Source: Verrucomicrobiaceae bacterium (GTDB lineage: Bacteria > Verrucomicrobiota > Verrucomicrobiia > Verrucomicrobiales > Verrucomicrobiaceae). Taken from it: a DNA stretch of 43,468 bases. The stretch covers positions 1-43,468 of the forward strand of contig JAIBCL010000048.1 in assembly GCA_019694165.1 (NCBI GenBank), written 5' to 3'. The translations under genes and the position numbers were made by a program. Shown one piece after another: positions 17,401 through 23,743 of this stretch. A model generated the notes under the pieces. The model ran no database searches. It worked only from the letters and a program-made list of their open reading frames with translations, and was not told the DNA's origin. Positions within the stretch are counted from its first letter, which is position 1. Each line of letters begins with the position of its first letter.

Positions 17401-20400
17401 CCACATCGAGCACGGCCACATTCAATGCTCTGACCGACGTGCCCGTCACGGTCGATGGCTTCACTGCGAGCGGCATCACGCTGAACGTCGCGCTCGGCTT
17501 CGCGCCCGCACCCGGCGCGATGCTCACGCTCGTGAACAGCACCGGCGTGACTCCCGTGAGCGGCACCTTCAACGGTCTGCCGAACGGCGCGGCCATCAGC
17601 GCCACCTTCAACAGCACGACGTATCTCTTTGCGATCAATTACAGCGGCGGTGACGGCAACGACATCACGCTCACTCGCGTCGATCAAGTCATCACCTTCC
17701 CGCCGATTCCGATGAAGAGCACGAGCGATGTGCCGTTCGCTTTGAATGCGACGGCGTCGAGCGGACTCACGGTGAGCTATCAAATCGTCGCCGGCGGCAC
17801 CGTCGCGAGCGTGAGCGGCAGCACGGTCACGCTCACTGGCACCGCGGGCACGGTGGTCGTGAAGGCCACGCAGCCCGGCAACGGAACCACCATCGGCGCC
17901 GCGCCGCCAGTTTATCAAACCTTCGCAGTTTCCACGGCGGGCAGCGGCTTCGTGCAGATCACCACGAGCAAGAGCAACGACTTCGCCCTCGGCATCCGCG
18001 CGAATGGCACGCTCTGGGGCTGGGGATTGAATACCAGCAACTATCTTGGCGATGGCACGACCACCACGCGCCGCACGCCGGTGCAGATCGGCACCGCGAC
18101 GAACTGGAGCAGCGTGAGCGCGGGCGGCTCGCATTGCGTCGCTTTGCAAAGCGATGGCACGATGTGGGCGTGGGGGCTCAACTCCGACGGTCGCGTCGGC
18201 AATGGCACCAATGCCGTGCCGAATACAACCACTCAGTCGTCCCCCGTGCAGATCGGCACGTCTGCGCAGCTCGGCGTGCCGAAGACGTGGGTTCTCGCTT
18301 CGGCGGGGACGAGCCACACCGTCGCCGTCGCCAGTGACGGCACGCTCTGGGCCTGGGGTGGAAACGGGAGCGGCCAGCTCGGTCAGGGGACGACGGATTC
18401 GCTCGCGCATTCGGTTCCCACGCAGATTTCAGGAGCTACGGCACAGACGGCCGCCGGCTCGCTGGGCGCGGGTGGCGACTTTACGCTGGTGATCCAGACT
18501 GATGGCAAACTCTACGGCTGGGGCACGAATGGAAATGGCCAGATCGGCGACGGCACGACGACGTCGCCTCGCAGTGTGCTTACGGTGGTGGGCACGGCGA
18601 CGACGTGGAGCAAGGTTTCCGCTGGCTCGGCGTTCACTACTGCATTGCGCACCGACGGAACGCTGTGGACATGGGGATTGAATTCGAGCGGCCAGCTCGG
18701 CGATGGCTCGCTCGTGCAGCGCACCGCGCCCGTGCAGGTCGGCACCGCGACGAACTGGTCAACGCTTCACGCCGGCGCGACGTGGACCTTTGCACGCAAG
18801 ACGGACAACACGCTCTGGTCGTGGGGCGCGAACGCGAGTGGGCAGCTCGGGCAGGGATTCGCCGATGGAGCGGCGCGTGGAAATGCGCCCGCTCAAGTCG
18901 GCAGCGATGCGACATGGACCACCGCTGCTGCTGGCGTGGGCGTGAGCCTCGCCGCGAAGGCCGACGGCACGCTCTGGGCCTGGGGAACCTACAGCAACGG
19001 CCAGCAGGGCGTGGTGCCGCGCATCCCGCTCCCGCTTGCGCCTTCGCTCGGGCCTGTAACGTCGGTTGCCGGCGGCGGCGCGAGCGATGTCGTCATGCGT
19101 CCCGATGGCTCCACGCTCGCATGGGGATCGAACAGCAGCGGCCAGCTCGCGCTCGGGGCCACGGACAGCGCGCCGCATCCGCAGCCGGTGACTCTCGGTG
19201 CTGGCTCGCAGTGGAGATCGCTGTCGATGGGCGCCAGTACGACGATCGGTGTGCGAAACGATGGCACGCTCTGGGGTTGCGGCCTCAACTCGTCCGGCCA
19301 GATCGGCGACGGTACGACGGTCACGCGCCCCGCCTTGGTGCAGATCGGCACCGACACCGACTGGCTCATGGTCTGTACGGGCAGTGCCCACACGCTTGCG
19401 CTCAAGACGGACGGTTCGCTCTGGGCGTGGGGATCGAACAGCAGCAGCCAGCTCGGCGATGGCACCGCGATCAGTCGGCTCACGCCCACGCGCATCGGCA
19501 CTGATACCAACTGGCGCACGGTCATCGCGACAAACGGCAGCTTCTCCATCGGCATGAAAACCGACGGCACCATCTGGACCTGGGGATTGAACACCAATGG
19601 CCAGATCGGCGATGGCACCAACACGACGCGCACGCGGCCGGGACAAGTCGGCACGGACACGGACTGGAAGAGTGTCGTTGGCGGCACGAGTCATGTTCTC
19701 GTGCTGAAGAACAACGGCACGCTCTGGGGTTGGGGCCTCAATGGCAACGGCCAGCTCGGCGATGGCACCACCACGCAGCGCACTTCTCCCGCGCAGACCG
19801 GTTCCGTGACGACGTGGTCCAGCATCGCGGCGGGCGTCACTCATTCGCTCGGTGTCCGCTCGAACGGCACGCTCTGGGCCTGGGGGCTTGATTCGAGCGG
19901 TCAGCTCGGCGACGCGGCTTTTGCAAATCGCACGTCCCCCACGCAGGTGGGCACCTCCACGAGCTGGCTCTCTCTCCCTGTCGCTTCACTTTCCACGGCA
20001 AGTCACTCGCTCGTGATGGCCGTTGATCGCAGCCTGTGGACCTGTGGTCTCGCCACCAATGGCCAGACCGGATTCGCCGGAAGAAACCTCTTCACACCTG
20101 AACTCGCCGTGCCCGGTCTCGGTGCCGCGCAGACGATCACCTTCTCGCCTCCGGCCAGCGTGCCGGTCGGCAATACGATCACGCTCGGCGCTGCCTCGAG
20201 CAGCGGACTGCCAGCGAGCTACCTCGTCACCGGCCCCGCCGTGCGCAATGGCGAGCAGCTCACCATCACTGGTGCAGGTCTGGTCACCGTCATCGCCTAT
20301 CAGCCTGGCGACAGCTACTGGCAGTCCTCCGACATGAAGCACGCATTCATCAATGCGCCCGCGCCGACAGTCACCACGCTCGCCGCGACGAGCATCGGCA

Positions 20401-21341
20401 CCACGACGGCCACGCTGAGTGCGACGATCAACCCGAACGGCAGTGCGACCACCGCGCAGTTCCAGCACGGCGGCACCGCGAGCTACGGCACGAACACTGC
20501 GGTCACGCTCTCGCCCGCAAACGACACGATGCCGCAAAACGCGGCAATCACGCTCACCGGCCTCACTCCAGGCACGACGTATCATTTCCGCGCCACCGCC
20601 ACGAACGGCATCGGCACGACCAACGGCGATGACGTGACCTTCACGACGATCAGCAACAACGCCGATCTCGCTTCGCTCGCACTCAGCAGCGGCACGGCAT
20701 CGCCCTCAGGCCCCACTAGCTACACGGCCAGCGTCTCGAATGCGACTGTGAGCATCACGATCACGCCGGCAACGTCGAACGCCGGGGCCACCTTCACGAT
20801 CAACGGTGGCTCGAACACGACGCTGCCGCTGACCGTCGGCGTGAACAACTTCACCATCGTCGTGACCGCGCAGGACGGTGTCACGACGAAAACCTACACG
20901 CTCGCCATCACACGCCGCACGCCATTTGAAGACTGGGCGCTGGCGAACTCCGTGACCGGTACGAACTCCGCTCCTGCCGCCGACTACGACAACGACGGCA
21001 TCCCGAACCTCATCGAGTGGGCGTTCGGCCTGAATGCGGCGCTGGCGGGCAACGCATCGCTCGCACTCGCCGGCAACACGCTCACCGGTCGCGGCGGTCC
21101 AGTGACGATGGACACGCCGGGCGGGCGCGTGGCCGTCTTCTGTCGTCGGCTCGACTATCTAGCGCTCGGGCTGACCTACACCGTCGAGTTCAGCGCCGAC
21201 CTCTCGTCATGGACCGCCAGCACAGCCACCCCCACGCCGCTCGCCAACGACGGCATAGTGGAAGCGGTCAGCGTGCCCTATCCCGACATGGTGGGCGGCC
21301 AGCCCGCGCGGTTCTTCCGCGTGAAGGTCACGGCGCAGTGA
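8427..21341 (+). CDS. Giant secreted mosaic protein (4304 aa) with kelch, Gloeo/Verruco, RCC1 and Ig-like modules
   Basis: It begins with a signal peptide (MNAAPCRRLFRFAASLFLLV). Approximate residue layout: 31-375 kelch/galactose-oxidase-like propeller; 380-485 E-set-like sandwich; 485-582 Calx-beta-like; 587-692 and 693-801 BACON-like; 802-971 jellyroll of the choice-of-anchor type; 972-1151 two cadherin/Ig-like (SHGTLSG, FTPTTGYTGADSFTF); 1155-1942 fifteen TIGR03803-type Gloeo/Verruco repeats (YGTTSxGG, GTIFKxTTAG, TTLVSFTG); 1944-2155 two fibronectin-like; 2158-2895 fourteen more such repeats; 2899-3171 sandwich domains; 3173-3898 fourteen RCC1 repeats (GTLWAWGxNxxGQLGDGT); 3899-4164 Ig-like and cadherin-like beta-sandwich; 4165-4304 the DxDxDGxxN module. 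The copper-ligand set of galactose oxidase was not recognised. No transmembrane segment or PEP-CTERM tail is visible. Role inferred: surface adhesion or polymer binding. Confidence 0.9.
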   Translation: MNAAPCRRLFRFAASLFLLVLCCLPDAADAIGTWVPLTTPAGGGIGLMLLMSDGTVMAHRNNTTTWYKLTPDSAGHYVNGTWTTLQSMHDSRLYYSSQVLMDGRVFVAGGEYGTGYRTGESYNPMTNKWTMAPPITPSQGISDACSEILPDGRVLVAPVSASPFLSTQIWNPATNTWTAGPSVLGNQNEAVWVKLPDDSLLTVDIGSTSSERYIPSLNQWIADATVPVSLYDPYGFETGGGFMLPNGKAFFLGSLSHTAIYTPSGNNSPGTWVAGPDIPGPSGTPDAPAVMLPNGKILCAVSPVPTSANHFPSPTTFYEYDYVANSFTAVPTPTGATLNHASYFGTMLCLPDGTALYADFGSQVYCYQPDGSPIPAGKPTITTITQNVNGTFHLVGTQLNGISEGSSYGDDNQNNSNYPIVRLTSGGGTVYHARTFNWSRTSVQTGATPVSTEFSVPQTIPSGTYALTVIANGIPSDPTSFNVSPILVSVPSSATEGGAAVNGTVTLPTAPASDTTVTLTSSHTARATVPASVTVLAGQTTAAFAFTPGNDALLNGAQSVGISAAAGGYQTGISYITILDDESAVLAITPSGSTTFTGNFGGPFTPASATYTLTNNGNMSLDWAMSKSSSAWLSATPASGTLAAGASVTLTLTLTSSANTQAIGSYSATLTFNNNTTGDGNTTRTVNLTVTGAPVMSVTAGSLDSTGPTGGVFTPSSTTFTISNSGTGTLSWTATKTQSWLTLSPASGSIAAGSTGTLTATIGTGANSLAQGSYSDTITITNTANGNGNTTRAVALLVQSKAASYSLTTDPGWSKQGEWAYGTPTGGGGGTGTFADPTAGYTGTKVFGVNLAGNYSTTPGGPYYLTLGPVNLTGYVAAKVRFRRWLNTDFQPYAYATVEVSNDGTTWTSVYDNGTTAATTDSSWQLVQYDISAVANNKPAVYIRWGYQVGASATAMSGWNIDDVDLIGSTGITTPTATPQTVAVAFGTTTPFTVAGVDTNTPASPLTFAVATQPSHGTLGGSAPNLTYTPAIGWHGADTFTFTCTNGFNLTSAPATVTLNTAVGAPVADPQLASVPTNTATAITLTASDPNVPALSLTYNVTSSPAHGTLSGTAPNLTFTPTTGYTGADSFTFTVSNGTVTSATATVTLNIGIVSVAEQVVTPGLIAGNNPRSRLVIGPDGNFYGTTLNGGSSGQGAIFKMTTAGVMTTLVNFYGANGAQPQGGLALGNDGFLYGTTQLGGANNLGTIFRVSTAGSLTTLVHCTTLTGTTPKAALVQASDNNFYGSTTAGGTSSNGTLFKMTPAGVLTVLVNLTGTTSTAYGSNVQAAMIQGLDGNLYGVCGGGGAGSNGTIFKLTTGGAFTTLVSFTGATGAAIGGTPLGALVQDSGGVLYGTTSTSGTGSNGTIFSCTTAGVLTTLQSFTGSTGAVLGGNCQGPLAIGSDGLLYGVTVGGTTSGSLFKITTTGTFTSIRSLTSTTDGLAPFGGVVLAGDGNFYGTTSGTSNGSTTAPQFAGTFFQLVPSTSTFTRLAIFPYAPPTYRSLVKHSDGNFYGVVLAGGANSNGSVIKLTPSGTLTTLVSFNITNGAQPNSLIEGTDGNLYGTCQRGGTNNIGTVFKVTTAGVLTTLVNLTSSTQGSTPLEALTAGGDGNYYGTCSSGGTSSQGSVFKITPSGTFTTLALFTGTAGAYPGSSPQTRLMLAGDGNLYGTTNSSGTGGSSGTIFRVNVAAGTVTSLASFTGTAGAVPGNTPATNLLLGSDGKLYGTTNSGGAGNFGTIYSITTGGVFTSLASFTGTTGAALGTTPSSNVVEGADGSLYGTTTTGGTSSVGTAYRCTKAGVFTSLASFTGTTGAFVGNSPQGMIRQAADGWFYGTTSSGGFFNLGTIYRFHPSGQAQSLFTFGNSADGGPQNQTNITMISRACQFIIGGDGYLYGGNGGAIFRIHQQPAAQTIASSNVTPDAATLTASVIPNQDNATVYFQYGVSTAYGSQTAPQNINAGNAPVNVNAALAGLQSGVVYHFRLVTVTQQGTFYSGDFTFATPGAPLVITGSYVAAGQTGISVDGQVNPLGDTTLYWFEYGDEPGNYEHNTAPVSVGGGEPVVVEPGTEDPQNASNGVAWIPVRATINLLAPGEVHFRLVASNGYGLSYGEDQKVDLLPPTNAVLEPTVQYVSTGTAPQAPLFLGNDGYLYGTTSAGGTAGLGTAFRISGGGTLTTLGNFYGNLNGENNPSGPQGSLAQGADGSFYGTTNLGGTGNGAIFKMTSGGAISTIVSLSSNSGNFLGSNPINGLTLGADGSLYGVTQNGGTPNFGTIFKVTTSGVFTTLVSFNGTSGTNLGSSPRGNLILASDGSFYGTTATGGAGGFGTVFKYAPPTLTLPSGLLTTLVQFTGTTGAAMGSTPTGGLVQGIDGNFYGTTSAGGANNLGTVFMMTPAGTITTLVHFSGIVAPALGSSPKGSLVQGSDGAFYGTTQTGGLGGGFGTIFKVTPAGVLTTIASCTGTTGSAPLSSPNGGLVPMPDGSFYGTSSSGGFNNQGTVFKFTPDGLVSVLLHCTAAPVISKLTQTSDGKFFGTTTAAGGANGWGSAFSIAPTESPLFLAPLPPTSGTAAISSRGGFMIAANGELWATSSAGGAGNNGSVFKMTQGGNVTTVISFTGTSGTNPGSSPQAALILGADGNHWGTTSGGGSGTSGTIFKVTPAGVQTVVINFTGTSGANLGSSPQAPLLLAADGNYYGSTTTGGNAGGFGTIFKLTPAGVLTTLVNLTGNSGTATGSSPQGPMVQGADGNFYGVTNAGGVNGLGTVFKVTPAGVFTSLASFTGTTGALRGQNPTAGLFAGGDGQFYGTTSSGGLYNFGTVFRVASDGSVTSLCSFTGRSDGISPANGGLVLAADGLLHGGNSMGTFRLHPPPVPLASPATNVLASSATLNGTITGESFSGTMWFEYGPGASYGFTTPAQNFTPGLTAAPVSAPLTGLQPLLAYHYRLVASCAQGTFAGPDATFTTSSTATFNALTDVPVTVDGFTASGITLNVALGFAPAPGAMLTLVNSTGVTPVSGTFNGLPNGAAISATFNSTTYLFAINYSGGDGNDITLTRVDQVITFPPIPMKSTSDVPFALNATASSGLTVSYQIVAGGTVASVSGSTVTLTGTAGTVVVKATQPGNGTTIGAAPPVYQTFAVSTAGSGFVQITTSKSNDFALGIRANGTLWGWGLNTSNYLGDGTTTTRRTPVQIGTATNWSSVSAGGSHCVALQSDGTMWAWGLNSDGRVGNGTNAVPNTTTQSSPVQIGTSAQLGVPKTWVLASAGTSHTVAVASDGTLWAWGGNGSGQLGQGTTDSLAHSVPTQISGATAQTAAGSLGAGGDFTLVIQTDGKLYGWGTNGNGQIGDGTTTSPRSVLTVVGTATTWSKVSAGSAFTTALRTDGTLWTWGLNSSGQLGDGSLVQRTAPVQVGTATNWSTLHAGATWTFARKTDNTLWSWGANASGQLGQGFADGAARGNAPAQVGSDATWTTAAAGVGVSLAAKADGTLWAWGTYSNGQQGVVPRIPLPLAPSLGPVTSVAGGGASDVVMRPDGSTLAWGSNSSGQLALGATDSAPHPQPVTLGAGSQWRSLSMGASTTIGVRNDGTLWGCGLNSSGQIGDGTTVTRPALVQIGTDTDWLMVCTGSAHTLALKTDGSLWAWGSNSSSQLGDGTAISRLTPTRIGTDTNWRTVIATNGSFSIGMKTDGTIWTWGLNTNGQIGDGTNTTRTRPGQVGTDTDWKSVVGGTSHVLVLKNNGTLWGWGLNGNGQLGDGTTTQRTSPAQTGSVTTWSSIAAGVTHSLGVRSNGTLWAWGLDSSGQLGDAAFANRTSPTQVGTSTSWLSLPVASLSTASHSLVMAVDRSLWTCGLATNGQTGFAGRNLFTPELAVPGLGAAQTITFSPPASVPVGNTITLGAASSSGLPASYLVTGPAVRNGEQLTITGAGLVTVIAYQPGDSYWQSSDMKHAFINAPAPTVTTLAATSIGTTTATLSATINPNGSATTAQFQHGGTASYGTNTAVTLSPANDTMPQNAAITLTGLTPGTTYHFRATATNGIGTTNGDDVTFTTISNNADLASLALSSGTASPSGPTSYTASVSNATVSITITPATSNAGATFTINGGSNTTLPLTVGVNNFTIVVTAQDGVTTKTYTLAITRRTPFEDWALANSVTGTNSAPAADYDNDGIPNLIEWAFGLNAALAGNASLALAGNTLTGRGGPVTMDTPGGRVAVFCRRLDYLALGLTYTVEFSADLSSWTASTATPTPLANDGIVEAVSVPYPDMVGGQPARFFRVKVTAQ
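11890..14250 (+). repeat. First block of Gloeo/Verruco (TIGR03803-type) coding repeats, 15 units
   Basis: About fifteen units of roughly 50-58 codons, each with a DGNxYGTTxxGG turn, a GTIFKxTxxG strand and a LTTLVxFTG strand. They are diverged at DNA level, so this is an old protein repeat and not a recent duplication. The last unit (LYGGNGGAIFRI) is atypical and caps the block. Confidence 0.8.
14900..17110 (+). repeat. Second block of Gloeo/Verruco coding repeats, 14 units
   Basis: Fourteen units of the same repeat as at 11890-14250, separated from it by two fibronectin-like domains. It ends with the same kind of degenerate cap (GLLHGGNSMGTFRL). Confidence 0.8.
17941..20120 (+). repeat. RCC1 coding repeats, 14 units
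   Basis: Fourteen WGxN-type blades are countable in the translation (LWGWGLN, MWAWGLN, LWAWGGN and so on to LWTCGLATN). RCC1 propellers have seven blades, so this fits two complete propellers in tandem. Confidence 0.8.
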
Positions 21342-21422
21342 GGCAGGGGCGAATTGAGAAGGCGATGTTTGGAAGCGTGGGGCGCACGAGGGAATAAGCA
21401 ACACTCGCGCGCGCTCCAACGT

Positions 21423-22046
21423 ATGAACACGCCGACCAACGCCATGAAACCCCCACTGCTATTCCTCACAGCCCTCTGTGCGATCAGCGCCGCATGCGCC
21501 GACGACAAAACTCCAAACAACGCCAAGACCGACAAAAAGATGGATTCAAACAAACCCGAGGTTGTGAAGACCGATGCCGAATGGATGAAGAAGCTCACGC
21601 CCGAGCAGTACCGCGTCACGCGCATGAAGGGCACGGAGCGGTCAAACGGCCCGGAGTACGAGAAGTTCAATGCGCAGGGCGAGGGCACCTACTACTGCGT
21701 CTGCTGCGGCGCGGAACTCTTCACCTCAAAGGAGAAATTCCACTCCGGCTGCGGCTGGCCGTCGTTCTACGATCAGTCAAAGGCAAAGAATGTGAAGGAG
21801 ACGGTGGATGCGGATGGCATGAGGATCGAGGTTACTTGCAAGCGTTGCGATGCCCACCTCGGGCATGTCTTCGACAAGGAGGGCTTCCCGACGCCGACGA
21901 ACCGTCGATTCTGCATCAACGGGGTGGCCATGCAGTTCGTACCCAAGGGCGGCCAAGCTCCGAAGCTGGAGGAGGTGACCTCGGCATCCGTGCAGAAGAA
22001 GAAGGGGGATGTGGCCCGGGAGGCCGGCGTGGATCTGAAGAAATAG
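21423..22046 (+). CDS. msrB: Exported peptide-methionine (R)-S-oxide reductase
   Basis: The predicted protein has 207 aa from ATG 21423; ATG 21444 (MKPPLLFLTALCAISAA) is an equally good start for the signal peptide. Residues about 52-175 are an MsrB domain: CVCCGAELF and CKRCDAHLGHVF provide the two zinc-binding CxxC pairs (Cys92/Cys95 and Cys139/Cys142), CGWPSF is the family signature, and the catalytic Cys164 lies in RRFCINGVAMQF. The enzyme reduces methionine-R-sulfoxide in proteins, using thioredoxin or a similar donor. The leader places it in the cell envelope, where it would repair oxidised exported proteins. The C-terminal tail is lysine-rich and not conserved. It follows the giant gene by 81 bp on the same strand. 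Confidence 0.93.
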   Translation: MNTPTNAMKPPLLFLTALCAISAACADDKTPNNAKTDKKMDSNKPEVVKTDAEWMKKLTPEQYRVTRMKGTERSNGPEYEKFNAQGEGTYYCVCCGAELFTSKEKFHSGCGWPSFYDQSKAKNVKETVDADGMRIEVTCKRCDAHLGHVFDKEGFPTPTNRRFCINGVAMQFVPKGGQAPKLEEVTSASVQKKKGDVAREAGVDLKK

Positions 22047-22183
22047 GCGATGAGCAGCAACTGGAATGGTTCTGCTTTTCCTTCGACGGTCGATCGCCGG
22101 TTTTGAGTTCATATGACCGACCTTGGCCGCGTGTCATCCCTTCCTTAACCTTCTTTGCTTGATCACCTGACGCCTTTGCCCTG

Positions 22184-23653
22184 ATGAAATCCTTCCTCCT
22201 AGTCTTTACCCTCGCCGTCTCCACTTCATCCGCGTGCGCCGCCATCAAGGCTGGAAGCTACGACATGAAGCAGGTGCGGGACACATCCACGCTGGAGACG
22301 CGCGTGATCGAGGACTGGCATCCGTGGGGAAAGGATGCAGGCATCAGGCAGAAGCTCGTGGAGATCACCATCTGCGAGTGGTGGCCCGGACAGAAAGTGC
22401 GGCTGCCGGTGACCTTTCTGGCTCCCAGCGAAGGCGCGCCGTGCAGGAACGTCGTGATCGGCAACACGGGGTTGCAACCGAAGGCCGCGGTGCCGGTGGG
22501 GTCGATGCTGCGTTTGCTCAAGGAACACGGCGTCGGCATGGTTTACATCGGCATGAGCACTATCGACGCGATGGAACCGGCTCCCTTGCTCATGGCCGGC
22601 ATGAAGGAGCACTTCTTGAAGACGAAGGACGCACGCTACACGCCGGCCTGGATCTGGGGCATGAGCGACATGCGGGCGCTCACGGCAGCCGTCGCCGAGA
22701 AGGCGGTGTTTCAGCCGGTCAAAGTCATCGCCACCGGTGGGTCGAAGCGCGGCGTGGCCACGGCGGCCGCCGGCATTGCGGATGAACGCTTCACCGGCAT
22801 CATGCCGGTGGTCGCGCCGATCATCGACAGTCCCGGTGGTCCGTACGTCGAAGGCACGCGTGCGGCGGACATCGTGAAGGAGAATGAGCTGTTCCTGGCC
22901 GACCTTGTGGCCGGAAAGATCGCGAATGCGCCTGCCACCGCGCGCGAGCCGCTCGTGGCGCGCGACAAAATTCGTGCCGATGAGCGCATCTCGCTGCAAC
23001 AGGCCCGCGATGCCGGCTGGAGCGACGAGGAGATCAAGACCGCCTCGACTCTCGCGTGGGAAGTGTGCCGCACGACGAACTACCTCCCGGCGTTGAAGCA
23101 GCGCGGCGTCGAGGTCTTCTACAATCAGGGCACGAACGACAACGTGACGCCCGGGCTGCTGGAGCTTGGCCGTCGGTTTCCTGACCTCCCGATCTACGTC
23201 GTCCCCGGCGGTCAGCACGGCGGAGCCAAGGAGACGGGGTTCGACAAGCAGGTCGGCAGCCTGCCCGAGGTCGAGGAGAATCTCTACGCCTTCGCCACCC
23301 ATCATTTCTTCAATGGGCGGCCGATGGTGGCGACGCCGAAGATCACGGCGCGGTGGAACGCCGGTCAGCTCAGCCTGGAAGTGACGGCTTCGTTTCCAGA
23401 CGAGGCCGAACCGCAGAAAAGCGAGCTTTGGTTCTCGGTGAACCGGCACCGCGACTACACATTCGCGATGGAATACGACGCCTGGAAATCCACGTCGATG
23501 GAGAAGTCCGGCCCGGCAGCCCGCCGCGCAACGATCAAGCTGGAGGCTGCGCCCAGGACGCTCGACATCGTCACCGTGCACCAGCATTCAGCCGGCGGCT
23601 CGACGCTCACGTTCTCCAGTCCGCTCATGCGTGCAGTTGGCGGCGGCGACTGA
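22184..23653 (+). CDS. Secreted alpha/beta hydrolase, PhoPQ-activated pathogenicity-related (PqaA)-like
   Basis: The predicted protein has 489 aa with a signal peptide (MKSFLLVFTLAVSTSSACA). The core is an alpha/beta hydrolase with the family-specific nucleophile elbow TGGSKRG (Ser187) followed by a ERFTGIMPVVAPI strand, and a likely catalytic His345 in PGGQHGG. A SDMRALTAAVAE segment precedes the elbow, as in PqaA-like proteins. The last 110 residues form a beta-rich domain (ITARWNAGQLSLEVTASF, ELWFSVNRHRDYT) as in PqaA relatives. The substrate is unknown; such proteins are common in Planctomycetes and Verrucomicrobia near catabolic genes. It precedes the DUF1549/DUF1553 gene by about 90 bp in the same direction. 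Confidence 0.8.
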   Translation: MKSFLLVFTLAVSTSSACAAIKAGSYDMKQVRDTSTLETRVIEDWHPWGKDAGIRQKLVEITICEWWPGQKVRLPVTFLAPSEGAPCRNVVIGNTGLQPKAAVPVGSMLRLLKEHGVGMVYIGMSTIDAMEPAPLLMAGMKEHFLKTKDARYTPAWIWGMSDMRALTAAVAEKAVFQPVKVIATGGSKRGVATAAAGIADERFTGIMPVVAPIIDSPGGPYVEGTRAADIVKENELFLADLVAGKIANAPATAREPLVARDKIRADERISLQQARDAGWSDEEIKTASTLAWEVCRTTNYLPALKQRGVEVFYNQGTNDNVTPGLLELGRRFPDLPIYVVPGGQHGGAKETGFDKQVGSLPEVEENLYAFATHHFFNGRPMVATPKITARWNAGQLSLEVTASFPDEAEPQKSELWFSVNRHRDYTFAMEYDAWKSTSMEKSGPAARRATIKLEAAPRTLDIVTVHQHSAGGSTLTFSSPLMRAVGGGD

Positions 23654-23743
23654 CGGCCGCGTCCGTTGTCCGAGCGCCCGGCTTTCCGTCGCGGTGCGTC
23701 GCTGGGCATGGCAAGAACGATGTCGTTCTCCCGTATTTGTTCC

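Noticed and set aside
22226..23587. A 453-aa minus-strand frame opposite the PqaA-like gene
   Set aside because: Arg/His/Asp-rich shadow with no start context or family motif; the plus strand is a recognisable hydrolase.
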